Shown piece by piece: positions 7,971 through 17,367 of a DNA stretch of 64,000 nucleotides (position 1 is its first letter; every line of letters starts with the position of its first letter). Under the pieces are notes generated by a model that was not told the DNA's origin, did not search any database, and saw nothing but the letters and a program-made list of their open reading frames with translations. This stretch comes from Pokkaliibacter plantistimulans (GTDB taxonomy: Bacteria; Pseudomonadota; Gammaproteobacteria; Pseudomonadales; Balneatricaceae): positions 1,240,001 to 1,304,000 of the forward strand of contig NZ_CP177354.1 in the NCBI RefSeq assembly GCF_046844695.1. Direction: 5' to 3'. A program made the position numbers and the translations under genes.

Positions 7971-9522
7971 CGCTGCGGCAGAGCCTCTGCTGAACGATAC
8001 GCTGTTGAGCGGTTGCCAGGAGGCCATTGCCCTGCGCTGGGGGTTGCAGTTTGGCAGCGAACGGCGGAGTGATCTGCTGCGTCATCTGCATCAGGCGGCG
8101 GCGCGTCTGGGTGATACTGAGCCGCTGATGCTGGCGCGCAGTCTGATGGCCAATCAGCTGACCCCTGCACAACAGCGGGCGCTCTGTGCCAGCCTGACCG
8201 TTGGCGAGACCTACTTCCTGCGTGATCGACCCTTCCTGCAACACCTTACGGAGCACTTCCTGAGGCCGCTGATTGCCGAGCGTCGTCTTACGGGGCAGCG
8301 GCATCTGAAGGTATGGAGTGCAGGCTGTGCCAGTGGCGAAGAAGCCTACACCCTGGCCATTCTGCTGGATCAGCTGCTGCCGGACTTTGCCGACTGGCAG
8401 GTGCAGATTCTCGCGACAGACATCAACCCGGATGCGCTGGCCAAAGCGCGTCGTGGCTGTTACAGCACATGGTCATTTCGTAGCGCAGAGCCGCAATGGC
8501 GACAGCACTACTTTGATCCGTGCGACGGCCAGCAATGGCAAATCAAGCCCTACCTGCGCCAGCGGGTCAGCTTTCAGCCGTTGAATCTGGCCGACGAAGT
8601 GTTGTCAGTGACGCCACCCTGTGGTGATGCTGAGTCGCCTGCCATGGTGCCGTCACCCGCAGAGACGATCAGGGATGTTGACCTGATCCTGTGCCGCCAT
8701 GTGCTGATGTACTTTGTGCCGACACTGGGTCAGGCGGCGCTGCGGCGTCTGCATCGCTGCCTGTCTGCCGATGGGGCGGTCGTGCTGGCTGCCGTGGAGA
8801 ACACCCCCAGTCAGGTATTTGGTCTGGACGTCAGCCTGTGGCCGGGGGCGCAGTGCGTCTACCAGCAAGCCCGTTGTCGTGAACAGAATGCGATGCCGCC
8901 AGTGCTGCCCGCAGGTGATATACCAGCGTCTGAGCCGGTTGCTATGCCGATTGCTGCGCCGCTTATGCCGGTCTATAGCCCCGCTGCCTCACTGCATCCG
9001 CTACTGGCGGCTGAGCAGTCAGCGAGCACTTTGGCCTCCGTCAATCTGCCAACGCAGAGCGTAGCGAGCAATGCAGACCTTGTTCAGCCTCCACCGGACC
9101 AGCCTGATGCGGATCAGGGCGAGGCGATAGAGCTGACCCGTGCCAGGACACTGGCCGATCAGGGCGACTATGCCCAGGCTGAACGCTTGTTACACCAGCA
9201 GTTGCACCAGCAGCCGACGGATGTGGAGGCACACTGGCTGCTGGTCATGATCCTGCTGCAACAGGAGCGCTGGCCTGCGTTACAGCAGCAGCTACGCAAG
9301 GTGCTGTATCTGTCACCGCTGCAACCGATGGTGCATTACCACTGCGCCCAGCTGGCGCGCCGTCAGCAGCAGACGGAGCTGTCGCAGCGACATCTGCTGC
9401 AATGTCGGCGGCTGCTGGCACGTTTGCCTGCTGATCAGGTGCTGTGGGGGAGTGATGGCCTGAGTGTGCGGGATCTGCAGCAACTGCTGGGGCATCATTC
9501 GGATAACAGGGAGGCTTCATGA
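7951..9522 (+). CDS. CheR-type chemoreceptor methyltransferase with C-terminal TPR (WspC-like)
   Basis: The protein has about 523 residues. The N-terminal part contains the CheR motifs VGETYFLRD (near 85-93), the SAM-binding SAGCASGEEAYTLA (near 124-137) and DLILCRHVLMYF (near 245-256). In the last motif the usual Asn after CR is His. A proline/alanine-rich linker (about 290-390) leads to TPR-like repeats (about 395-500), the layout of WspC. It should methylate glutamates on the chemoreceptors encoded just downstream. A GGGAGG ribosome site precedes the start (GTG 7948 or ATG 7951). The start overlaps the previous CheW gene, and the end overlaps the next start by 4 bases. Confidence 0.88.
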   Translation: MRSQPSNAAAEPLLNDTLLSGCQEAIALRWGLQFGSERRSDLLRHLHQAAARLGDTEPLMLARSLMANQLTPAQQRALCASLTVGETYFLRDRPFLQHLTEHFLRPLIAERRLTGQRHLKVWSAGCASGEEAYTLAILLDQLLPDFADWQVQILATDINPDALAKARRGCYSTWSFRSAEPQWRQHYFDPCDGQQWQIKPYLRQRVSFQPLNLADEVLSVTPPCGDAESPAMVPSPAETIRDVDLILCRHVLMYFVPTLGQAALRRLHRCLSADGAVVLAAVENTPSQVFGLDVSLWPGAQCVYQQARCREQNAMPPVLPAGDIPASEPVAMPIAAPLMPVYSPAASLHPLLAAEQSASTLASVNLPTQSVASNADLVQPPPDQPDADQGEAIELTRARTLADQGDYAQAERLLHQQLHQQPTDVEAHWLLVMILLQQERWPALQQQLRKVLYLSPLQPMVHYHCAQLARRQQQTELSQRHLLQCRRLLARLPADQVLWGSDGLSVRDLQQLLGHHSDNREAS

Positions 9523-10106
9523 GCACAACGACAGGTGAGGAACACTGGCTGGTACTGCGTCAGCGTCTGGATCAGCTGAGCCGGATGCAAGAGACAGCGG
9601 ATCCGGATGCCGTGCTGGCGCAACGGGCCAGACAGCTGGCTGCACCATTGCAGGACGAAGAGCAGGTCGCCAGGGTGGCGTTGCTGGTGTTCGAGTTGAG
9701 TGGTGAGCGTTATGCCCTGTCCCCCTACCGGGTTGTTGAGGTAGTACCTCTGCGGCAGCTTACCCCTGTGCCCTGCACGCCCGGCTACATCCTCGGGGTG
9801 GTGGCTGTGCGCGGGCGGCTGGTATCGGTGCTGGATTTGCGCCAGTTCTTTGAGCTGCCGCTACGCAGTCTGTCGGAGCGCAACAGCGTGATTCTGCTCA
9901 GTGACGGACGCATGGAGTTTGGTCTGCTGTGCGACACCCTCTGTGGTACGCAGGAGCTGCCGCTGGAACAGATTCTTCCCCCGCTCAGACATCGTCATGA
10001 CAGCCGGGAAGGGTATTTGCTTGGGGTGACTGCCGAGCACTGGGCGATTCTGGATGCCGAGGTGCTGCTGGGTGACCCGCGTCTGGTGGTCAATCAACAG
10101 GTTTAA
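9519..10106 (+). CDS. CheW-like scaffold protein (WspD position)
   Basis: The protein has 195 residues. A helical N-terminal extension of about 60 residues precedes a CheW domain (LLVFELSGERYALSPYRVVEVV, then VPCTPGYILGVVAVRGRLVSVLDLR). The ATG overlaps the TGA of the CheR gene (ATGA), so translation is probably coupled. Two different CheW proteins in one cluster is a hallmark of Wsp systems (WspB and WspD), where the longer form is WspD. It should link receptors and the CheA homologue. Confidence 0.87.
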   Translation: MSTTTGEEHWLVLRQRLDQLSRMQETADPDAVLAQRARQLAAPLQDEEQVARVALLVFELSGERYALSPYRVVEVVPLRQLTPVPCTPGYILGVVAVRGRLVSVLDLRQFFELPLRSLSERNSVILLSDGRMEFGLLCDTLCGTQELPLEQILPPLRHRHDSREGYLLGVTAEHWAILDAEVLLGDPRLVVNQQV

Positions 10107-10116
10107 GGAACAGACA

Positions 10117-11871
10117 ATGATGACGGCCTACCGCAATCTCCGTATTCGCAACAAATTGCTGGTGTCTTTTCTGCTGCTGGCAGTGCTTTTTTGTCTGTCT
10201 CAACTGTTCAACTATCAGCAGTTTCAGCGTCTGCAACAGGGGCAGCAGCAGCTCATTGACGAGCAGGTGCAGGTGCTGATGCAAATGAAAGATGTGCAGC
10301 TGCAGGCTAACAGCATCAGGGCTTTGCTGCTGGGACGTATCGTTCGCGCCGGGCAGAGTGGTGGTGCCAGTGACGAATTGATCAAACAGCAGCTGGAAGA
10401 TCAGGTCGCGGCCTTGCAGAAACTGATGCAGGACAGTGCCGACAGTAACGATATCGCCGGGTTGGTGCAGAGCCTGTATCAGGTGTGGGGCGATTATGCG
10501 GCCAATATTCTGCAGGAAGAGTTGCCATTGCTGAATCAGGGCAAGTTTGACGCAGTCCGCGAGCAGAGCATCGGCATACAGGCCCAGCGTATCAGCCGTA
10601 TTCGTGAACTGGGGGATCAGATTACCCAGATCAAACAGCAACAGGTGCAGCAGCAACTGCAGCTGGCCGCTCAGCAGCTGGATGAGCTGCGTGCTGAAAT
10701 TCTCGCTTTCTTTGTACTGGTACTGCTGATCATTGCCCTGGTGATCGCCGTGACTTCACGCTCCATTGCCCGACCACTGGAGCATCTGACTGGTTGGGCA
10801 CGGCAGATCGCCAGCGGCGAGCTGGTCACCGATGTGCAATTTGAACGCCGTGATGACGAGGTAGGGCGGTTGTCGGACGCCTTTCAGCAGATGAGCGGAT
10901 ATCTGCGCAGCCTGGCACAGTCGTCTGAGCGCATTGCCCGCGGCGACCTGACACTGGAAGTGGTGCCGCAATCCGAGCGCGATGTGCTGGGCAATGCCTT
11001 TGCCCGTATGGTGGCCAATTTGCGCGAGCTGCTGCAGGAGCTGCAGGAAGGGATCGGTGTACTGGCTACAGCCAGTCAGGAAATTCTGGCCTCCACCGCT
11101 CAGGTTGCCAGTGGTGCCCAGCAGACCGCTATTGCCATCACCGAGATCACCACCACCGTTGAAGAGGTCAGACAGACTGCCAACACTGCCACCGAGAAGG
11201 CGCGCCACGTCAGTGACAGTGCCCAGCGTACGCTGCAGGTCTCGAAGGATGGTAAGGCAGCCATCGACGCAACGATGGAAGGAATGACCCAGATTCGCGA
11301 GCAGATGCACTCCGTAGCGCAAAGTATTGTGCGCCTGAGTGAACAGGCACAGGCCATCGGTGAAGTGGTAGCGACCGTGAATGAGCTGGCCGAACAATCC
11401 AACCTGCTGGGGGTGAATGCTTCCATTGAGGCCACCCGGTCAGGGGAACAGGGCCGTGGCTTCTCCGTGGTTGCACAGGAGGTGAAAAATCTGGCGGTGC
11501 AGTCCAAGCAGGCGACCGGGCAGGTTCGCACCATTCTCAACGATGTACAGAAGGCGCTGAACCAGGCGGTACTGCAGGCCGAGCAGAGCAGCAAGGCGGT
11601 GGACAGTGGTCATCGTCAGGCACAGTCCAGCGCGGTTGCCATCAACACGCTGGCCTACAGCATTGAAGAGTCATCCGGCGCCGCCCTGCAGATTGCCGCA
11701 TCCAGCCAGCAGCAGATGGTCGGCATGGACCAGATGGTGGTGGCCATGGAAAGCATCAAGCAGGCCAGTCAGGAGAATGTGGAAGGCACCAAGCAGACGG
11801 AAGCCGCTGCCCGCAATCTGCATCAGCTCGGACAGAAGATGAAGGGACGGGTTGCGCAGTTCCAGATTTGA
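10117..11871 (+). CDS. Methyl-accepting chemotaxis protein, two HAMP units (WspA-like 1)
   Basis: The protein has 584 residues. A membrane segment lies at about 14-30 and a periplasmic four-helix-type sensor at 31-194. The second membrane segment is at about 195-213. A HAMP unit follows (216-262), then a second HAMP-like unit (265-308, SERDVLGNAFARMVANL). The signalling domain extends to the C-terminus, with the hairpin tip around 420-445 (EQSNLLGVNASIEA). There is no CheR-docking pentapeptide at the C-terminus. I chose ATG 10117 because AAGGAA precedes it. The ligand is unknown. A close paralogue follows directly. Confidence 0.9.
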   Translation: MMTAYRNLRIRNKLLVSFLLLAVLFCLSQLFNYQQFQRLQQGQQQLIDEQVQVLMQMKDVQLQANSIRALLLGRIVRAGQSGGASDELIKQQLEDQVAALQKLMQDSADSNDIAGLVQSLYQVWGDYAANILQEELPLLNQGKFDAVREQSIGIQAQRISRIRELGDQITQIKQQQVQQQLQLAAQQLDELRAEILAFFVLVLLIIALVIAVTSRSIARPLEHLTGWARQIASGELVTDVQFERRDDEVGRLSDAFQQMSGYLRSLAQSSERIARGDLTLEVVPQSERDVLGNAFARMVANLRELLQELQEGIGVLATASQEILASTAQVASGAQQTAIAITEITTTVEEVRQTANTATEKARHVSDSAQRTLQVSKDGKAAIDATMEGMTQIREQMHSVAQSIVRLSEQAQAIGEVVATVNELAEQSNLLGVNASIEATRSGEQGRGFSVVAQEVKNLAVQSKQATGQVRTILNDVQKALNQAVLQAEQSSKAVDSGHRQAQSSAVAINTLAYSIEESSGAALQIAASSQQQMVGMDQMVVAMESIKQASQENVEGTKQTEAAARNLHQLGQKMKGRVAQFQI

Positions 11872-11912
11872 TGCAGACCGCACCGCGAATTAGCTCAGCA
11901 AAGGAGAATACT

Positions 11913-13790
11913 GTGGAGCGATTGGAGCATCTGACCACCAGAAGTAAGTTGCTGCTGTCCTTTGGCGTCGTGTTTCTGCTGTTACTGGCGGTGTCCTGGT
12001 CGTCAGCTCGCAGCCTGCAGCAGCTGCAGTCTGCCCAGCAGCGGTTGTACGACACCTATGTCGCCCAGCTACTGTCGCTGAAGAACATTCGTATCAACCT
12101 CAACAGCAACCGTGCGGACATTCTGCAACTGCTGATGAGTAACGGCATCAGCAACGACGAGAAAATTCAGCAACGCATGTATCAGCGCGGTCAGGATGAT
12201 GAAAGTGCCATGCAGCAGCTGATTACCAACAATGTTGCCAGGCCGCAGATGCTGGCCGTGCTGAATCGGATGGTGGACGTGCGCCATCAGTATCAGGCTG
12301 TTCGTGAGCGTCAGTTGCAGGCCATTCGCAGTGGCGACAGCCAGGCGCTGGAGCAGGCGCAGACACTGGCGGTGGAGGAACAGGCGCAGCGGGTGGAGCA
12401 ACTGAGATCACTGGCTGATCAGGCCAGTCAGCTGATCGAGCAGAATGTGGCGTTGTTGCAGCAGCAGAGCAGCGACACCCTGCAGCGGCAGGAATCGCTG
12501 CTACTGGGCACTGCGGTGCTGGCAGCGTTGCTGATCATTGCGCTGGTAATCTGGCTCAACCGTCAGTTGGCACTGCCGCTGGCGGCCTTGACTCAATGGG
12601 CACAACGTATCGCCCAGGGCGAATTGCTGCAGAGCACAGCGGTCAGTCAACGCCGTGATGAGGTAGGGCAACTGAGTCGGGCTTTTTATCAGATGGGCAG
12701 CTATCTGAGCGCATTGGCCTCGCAGGCCGAGCGGATTGCTGGCGGCGAATTGGAGCTGGCTGCCAAGCCGGTTTCAGAGCGTGATCTGCTGGGCAGTGCG
12801 TTTGCCGGTATGACCCGCTATTTAGCCGCCTTGTCCGGTTCGGCTGCGCAGATTGCCGGCGGTGATCTGACCGTAGTGATTGCCCCACGCTCGGAGCGGG
12901 ATGTTTTGGGAACCGCATTTGCGGCCATGGTTGGTAATCTGCGTGAACTAGTGCAGCAGCTACGTAGCGGTATTGATGTGCTGGCCGATGCCAGTCAGGA
13001 AATTCTGTCGATGACGGCACAGGTGGCTGCCAGTGCGCAGGAGACGTCTGTTTCCGTTAATGAAATCAGTACCACCGTAGAGGAAGTAAAGCAGACAGCC
13101 GGCCAGGCATCGGAGCGGGCGCGAACGATGACGGCGGCGGCGCAGCAGGCCGCACAGGTGGGGCAGCAGGGCAAGCAGGCGGTGGAAGTGACGCTGGAGC
13201 GGATGCAGCAGATTCGTGAGCAGATGCAGGACGTGGCGGACAGCATCGTGCAGCTGAGTGAGCGTAGTCAGGCTATTGGCGAGGTGGTCACCACGGTCAA
13301 TGGGCTGGCGGAACAGTCCAATCTGCTGGGCGTTAATGCCTCCATCGAAGCGGCCAAGGCGGGCGAGGTAGGGCGTGGTTTCAGCGTGGTCGCGCAAGAG
13401 GTCAAGCTGCTGGCGGAGCAGTCCAAACAGGCGACCAGTCAGGCACGGGCACTGCTGGGTGAGACTCAGAAAGCGGTCAATAGGGCGGTGATGACAGCAG
13501 AGCAAAGCAGCAAGGCGGTAGATAAGGGGTATCAGCAAGCCAGCTTGTCCGGAGGCGCTATTCAGCAGCTGCTGGAAAGCTTACAGGGCTCGTCCGCTGC
13601 TTCACTACAGATTGCTGCGGCCAGCCAGCAGCAGGTACAGGGCATGGATCAGGTGGTGATTGCCATGACCAACATTCGTAAGGCCAGTGAGGACAATGTG
13701 GCTGGCACCCGTCAGGCTGAACAGGCAGCCCTCAATCTGCATGAGCTGGGGCGTAAACTGATGAGCCAGATGGCCTCGTTCAAGGTCTGA
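11913..13790 (+). CDS. Methyl-accepting chemotaxis protein, three HAMP units (WspA-like 2)
   Basis: The protein has 625 residues when started at GTG 11913, which has AAGGAGA 5 bases upstream; the longer frame from 11868 overlaps the previous gene and lacks such a site. Membrane segments lie at about 12-28 and 197-214, flanking a helical periplasmic sensor rich in Gln. Three HAMP-like units follow (about 220-262, 265-305, 307-348), each with a G-E/D-L step and a DLLG/DVLG motif. The signalling domain is very similar to the previous receptor. It is about 41 residues longer than its neighbour, roughly one HAMP unit. Tandem duplication with HAMP gain is the likely history. Confidence 0.9.
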   Translation: MERLEHLTTRSKLLLSFGVVFLLLLAVSWSSARSLQQLQSAQQRLYDTYVAQLLSLKNIRINLNSNRADILQLLMSNGISNDEKIQQRMYQRGQDDESAMQQLITNNVARPQMLAVLNRMVDVRHQYQAVRERQLQAIRSGDSQALEQAQTLAVEEQAQRVEQLRSLADQASQLIEQNVALLQQQSSDTLQRQESLLLGTAVLAALLIIALVIWLNRQLALPLAALTQWAQRIAQGELLQSTAVSQRRDEVGQLSRAFYQMGSYLSALASQAERIAGGELELAAKPVSERDLLGSAFAGMTRYLAALSGSAAQIAGGDLTVVIAPRSERDVLGTAFAAMVGNLRELVQQLRSGIDVLADASQEILSMTAQVAASAQETSVSVNEISTTVEEVKQTAGQASERARTMTAAAQQAAQVGQQGKQAVEVTLERMQQIREQMQDVADSIVQLSERSQAIGEVVTTVNGLAEQSNLLGVNASIEAAKAGEVGRGFSVVAQEVKLLAEQSKQATSQARALLGETQKAVNRAVMTAEQSSKAVDKGYQQASLSGGAIQQLLESLQGSSAASLQIAAASQQQVQGMDQVVIAMTNIRKASEDNVAGTRQAEQAALNLHELGRKLMSQMASFKV

Positions 13791-13800
13791 GGGTGAAGGT

Positions 13801-16266
13801 ATGAATCCGGCGCAACAAGCTCTGCGACTGAAACTACTGGCCGCTTTCCGCAGCGAGGCGGCGGAGCGTCTGAACATTCTCGGTGATGTGCTGGCGCAGG
13901 CTGAGCAGAGCGCTACGCAGGCTGAGGTAGAGCAGATATTCCGTGAGATTCACAGTCTCAAGGGCGCGGCCCGGGCTGTCAGTCTGCCATTGATCGAAGA
14001 GTTGTGTCATAGCTGGGAAAGCCTGTTCGCCAGTCTGCGACGACGTAATGTCAGCCCTTCTGCGGCTCATCTGCAGTTATGTCGTCAGGCTAATGCCATG
14101 CTGCGGCAGCTGCTGGCCGACATTGAAGCACCGCGCCCGGCACAGCTGAGCGGACTGTGCCGTCAACTGGAAAGCGGTCAGCTGGCGCCTGCGGCAGCGC
14201 CAGGCAGTGAGACAGCAACAGCAATAACGTCGGTGATGACTGATCTAAAGGAGGAGACCGCCTCCTCACAGCCGCCAGCAACGACAGACCCTGAAGTACC
14301 GCAAACGGTGATATCTCCTGTGTCGGAGGATGCGGCTACCGCACCTGGGAAAGCACCGGAGATCAGTGCGCAGGGCGAGTCCCTTGCCCAGCCTCAGCCG
14401 GGTACAACGGGATTGCTGGAGCAGAACAGCCTGCAGCAATGGCAGATGCGACTGCAGGGGTTATTGCAGCCACCCGCAGCACCGCCAGTGACGGCGGAAG
14501 ACGAGCAGCGTCAGGTATTGCGGGTGGATGTCAGCCGTTTTGATGGGTTGATGGCCGTGGCCGATACCCTGCAGCAGGCCAAGCTCGACAGTCGTCAGCT
14601 GGTGCAGGACTGTCAGGGACTGCTGCAACAGCTGGAGCAGTGGCGCCGTCATGGTCAGGATGCACAGGCCATGCTGCGGCAATGGCAGAGTGGTGGTCAT
14701 ACGCCGCCACGGCAGGCCAGCGCCACGGAGCCGCAGCGTTTGCAGGAGCTGATCGAAGCGCTGCGAGCCGGGCTGGCCAGCTGGGAATATCAGCTGGGGC
14801 ATATGAATCAGGCCATGCAGCAGCTGGCGCGTAACGTCGCCGGTGTGACGGAGCTGATGCAGCAGGAGCTGCAGGCCATTCTGATTTTACCCTGCAGTTC
14901 AGTGACCGAAGGCATGGCGGGAATGGTGCAGGAGCTGGCGGAGACCACCGGCAAGGCCGTCAGGCTGCAGATCAGCGGTGCCGAGCTGAAGGTGGACAAG
15001 CGCGTTCTGGATGGCATCCGTACGCCTTTGCTGCATCTTCTGCGCAATGCCGTCGATCACGGCATCGAGGCCGCAGCAGAGCGCCAGAAGCAGGGTAAAG
15101 CGAGTCAGGGCAATCTCAGTGTGCGTTTTGTGCAGGACAGCGCCGGGCGCTTTGAACTGCAGGTGGAAGATGACGGCGGGGGCATGAATATCGAGATGCT
15201 GAAGCGCAAGGCGCTGGCCCAGCGCCTTGTCGATGAAGAAGCACTCGCAGCGATGAGTGATGAAGCCGCCTGTCAGCTGGCCTTTCATTCAGGGCTGTCG
15301 ACATCCGCCATGATTACTGACCTGTCCGGGCGTGGACTGGGGCTGGCGATTGTGCGGGAGAAGGTAGAGCGGCTGGGTGGCCATGTCAGTCTGCTCAGTG
15401 TGCCCGGGCGGGGGTGTCGTTTTACCTTCCTTCTGCCGGTCAGTCTGGCTACCTATCGGGTGGTGCTGGTGCAGGTGGCCGGGCACTGTCTGGCGCTGCC
15501 AGCAGGCGTGGTCCAGCGGGTGCTGCGTATTAGTCAGGAAGCGCTGAAAACCATCGAGCGTCGGTTGTCGGTACGTGTCGGCGAACAGCTACTGCCCGTG
15601 TGGCCGTTAGCAACGCTGCTGAATCTGACGAGCGCCCCCAGAGAGCGCCCCAGCCACTGGCAGATTGTGCTGCTGAATGTGGGCAGTGAGTCGTTTGGTT
15701 TGCTGGTCGATGAGGTGGTGGGGGATGAAGAAGTGGTGATTAAGCCCCTCGGGGCCCAGTTACAACGGGTGCCCAATGTGCTGGCGGCCACCCAGCTGGG
15801 CGATGGTCGCATTGTGCCCATCCTGCATCCGCAGGATCTGTATAAGACGGCCTGCCTGAGTGGGGCGACTGACATGCCTCTCGGTGAGCAGGAGCAGGCT
15901 GCTCTGCCGCGGGTGCTGGTGGCCGAAGACTCGATTACCTCACGCAGTCTGCTGAAGATGATTCTGGAAAGTGCCGGCTATCAGGTGATCACCGCCAATG
16001 ACGGGATGGATGCCTGGGAACGTCTGCGTCAGGAGTCGGTCGACCTGCTGGTGTCGGATGTGGAGATGCCGCGCATGGACGGTTTTGAGCTGACTGCCCG
16101 ACTGCGGGCAGACCGGCGGCTGGAAAATTTACCGGTGATTCTGGTGACGGCACTCAGTCGCAGTGAGGACCGCGAACGCGGTCTGGAGGTGGGGGCCAAT
16201 GCCTATATCGTCAAAAGTGGTTTTGATCAGGGTAATCTGCTCGACGTGGTCCGCCAATTGGTGTGA
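13801..16266 (+). CDS. Hybrid chemotaxis histidine kinase CheA-REC (WspE-like)
   Basis: The protein has 821 residues. An HPt domain carries phospho-acceptor His51 (IHSLKGAAR). A low-complexity linker spans 130-225 and a dimerisation/helical segment about 235-370. The ATPase domain has Asn416 in the N-box (LLRNAVDHGIE), EDDGGGM (456-462) and GRGLGLAI (510-517). A CheW-like domain spans about 550-685, and a C-terminal receiver has Asp753 (SDVEMPRMDG). This is the WspE layout. It should phosphorylate its own receiver, CheB and the output regulator. There is no separate CheY, CheZ or CheD gene nearby. It starts 10 bases after the second receptor gene. Confidence 0.92.
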   Translation: MNPAQQALRLKLLAAFRSEAAERLNILGDVLAQAEQSATQAEVEQIFREIHSLKGAARAVSLPLIEELCHSWESLFASLRRRNVSPSAAHLQLCRQANAMLRQLLADIEAPRPAQLSGLCRQLESGQLAPAAAPGSETATAITSVMTDLKEETASSQPPATTDPEVPQTVISPVSEDAATAPGKAPEISAQGESLAQPQPGTTGLLEQNSLQQWQMRLQGLLQPPAAPPVTAEDEQRQVLRVDVSRFDGLMAVADTLQQAKLDSRQLVQDCQGLLQQLEQWRRHGQDAQAMLRQWQSGGHTPPRQASATEPQRLQELIEALRAGLASWEYQLGHMNQAMQQLARNVAGVTELMQQELQAILILPCSSVTEGMAGMVQELAETTGKAVRLQISGAELKVDKRVLDGIRTPLLHLLRNAVDHGIEAAAERQKQGKASQGNLSVRFVQDSAGRFELQVEDDGGGMNIEMLKRKALAQRLVDEEALAAMSDEAACQLAFHSGLSTSAMITDLSGRGLGLAIVREKVERLGGHVSLLSVPGRGCRFTFLLPVSLATYRVVLVQVAGHCLALPAGVVQRVLRISQEALKTIERRLSVRVGEQLLPVWPLATLLNLTSAPRERPSHWQIVLLNVGSESFGLLVDEVVGDEEVVIKPLGAQLQRVPNVLAATQLGDGRIVPILHPQDLYKTACLSGATDMPLGEQEQAALPRVLVAEDSITSRSLLKMILESAGYQVITANDGMDAWERLRQESVDLLVSDVEMPRMDGFELTARLRADRRLENLPVILVTALSRSEDRERGLEVGANAYIVKSGFDQGNLLDVVRQLV

Positions 16267-16272
16267 GGTGCG

Positions 16273-17319
16273 ATGAACAACTTGCGCGTGTTAGTAGTGG
16301 AAGACTCGCTGGTGATCCGCCAGTTGTTGCGCCACGTCCTTGAAGAGGCCGGGTTTGAAGTGATTGGTGAAGCGGTTAACGGTCTGGAGGCGGTGGAATT
16401 TGTCAGCCGCGTTCGGCCTGATGTCATCACCATGGACGTGCATATGCCGGTGATGGATGGTTACAGCGCGGCGCGGCGGATCATGGAAACCCACCCGATA
16501 CCCATCGTGGTAGTAACGGCCAGCAGCAATATCGGTGACAGCGTCACCGCCATGCAGGTGCTGGAGGCGGGTGCCATTACTGTACTGCAGAAACCGCAGG
16601 GGCCGGGCCATCCCCATTTTCAGCAGGATGTGGCAGAGCTGGTGCGCACCCTGAAGATTGCCGCCGAGGTCAAGCTGGTACGTCGTCGTGGTCCGCGGCA
16701 GGCCGATACCCAGGCTTTTGCCGGGGTGCAGGTGCCTGCCACCAATACCACCCTGCCCCCACGCATGGTACTGATTGGTGCCTCTACCGGCGGCCCGGCG
16801 GCCCTGAAGACCTTTCTCTCCCATTTGCAGCCGCAGCTGCCCTGGCCGGTGTTGATTGTGCAGCATATTTCTCCCGGCTTTCTGCCCAGTCTGTGTGAGT
16901 GGCTGAACCTGTCTTCAGCCATACCAGTACGAGTGGCGGAGTTTGGTGAAACGGTGCAACCGGGGCATGCCTATCTGGCGCCGGATTTGTGTCATATGCA
17001 GGTGGATGATCAGGGGCGGGTGCTGTTGTCTGACAGTGACGCGCGCACCATGCTGCGACCTTCGGTGGCGCAACTGTTCAGTGGTGCGCTGCGTTATCTC
17101 AATGGGCAGTGTATCGCCATTCTGTTTTCCGGGATGGGGCAGGATGGCGTCGAGGAAATGTTGCAGTTACGCCAGCATGGCGCCCTGACGCTGGCCCAGC
17201 ACCCCGACACGGTGGTGGTCAATGGCATGCCGGGTGAAGCGGTGAAACGAGGGGCGGCCGGTCAGGTGCTCACGCCTGAGCAAATGGCGGAGCTGGTAAT
17301 GAAGCTCGCCAGGGCTTAG
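16273..17319 (+). CDS. Protein-glutamate methylesterase CheB (WspF-like)
   Basis: The 348-residue protein has an N-terminal receiver with Asp55 (MDVHMPVMDG). It is joined by a linker to a C-terminal esterase with catalytic Ser171 (GASTGGP), His198 (QHI) and Asp291 (GMGQDG). It removes methyl groups from chemoreceptors and competes for phosphoryl groups, tuning adaptation. In Wsp systems loss of WspF locks the pathway on; that is knowledge of the family, not of this gene. It begins 6 bases after the CheA gene, and a 48-base gap follows before the output gene. Confidence 0.92.
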   Translation: MNNLRVLVVEDSLVIRQLLRHVLEEAGFEVIGEAVNGLEAVEFVSRVRPDVITMDVHMPVMDGYSAARRIMETHPIPIVVVTASSNIGDSVTAMQVLEAGAITVLQKPQGPGHPHFQQDVAELVRTLKIAAEVKLVRRRGPRQADTQAFAGVQVPATNTTLPPRMVLIGASTGGPAALKTFLSHLQPQLPWPVLIVQHISPGFLPSLCEWLNLSSAIPVRVAEFGETVQPGHAYLAPDLCHMQVDDQGRVLLSDSDARTMLRPSVAQLFSGALRYLNGQCIAILFSGMGQDGVEEMLQLRQHGALTLAQHPDTVVVNGMPGEAVKRGAAGQVLTPEQMAELVMKLARA

Positions 17320-17367
17320 TGAAGCAGAACAGATGGGCTTTCACAGTCTGTAGAGGGAGATCAGTGC

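Noticed and set aside
13801..16266. Pil-Chp type chemosensory system
   Set aside because: The CheA homologue has a single HPt domain and the cluster has no PilG/PilH/PilI/PilJ-type genes; gene order fits Wsp.
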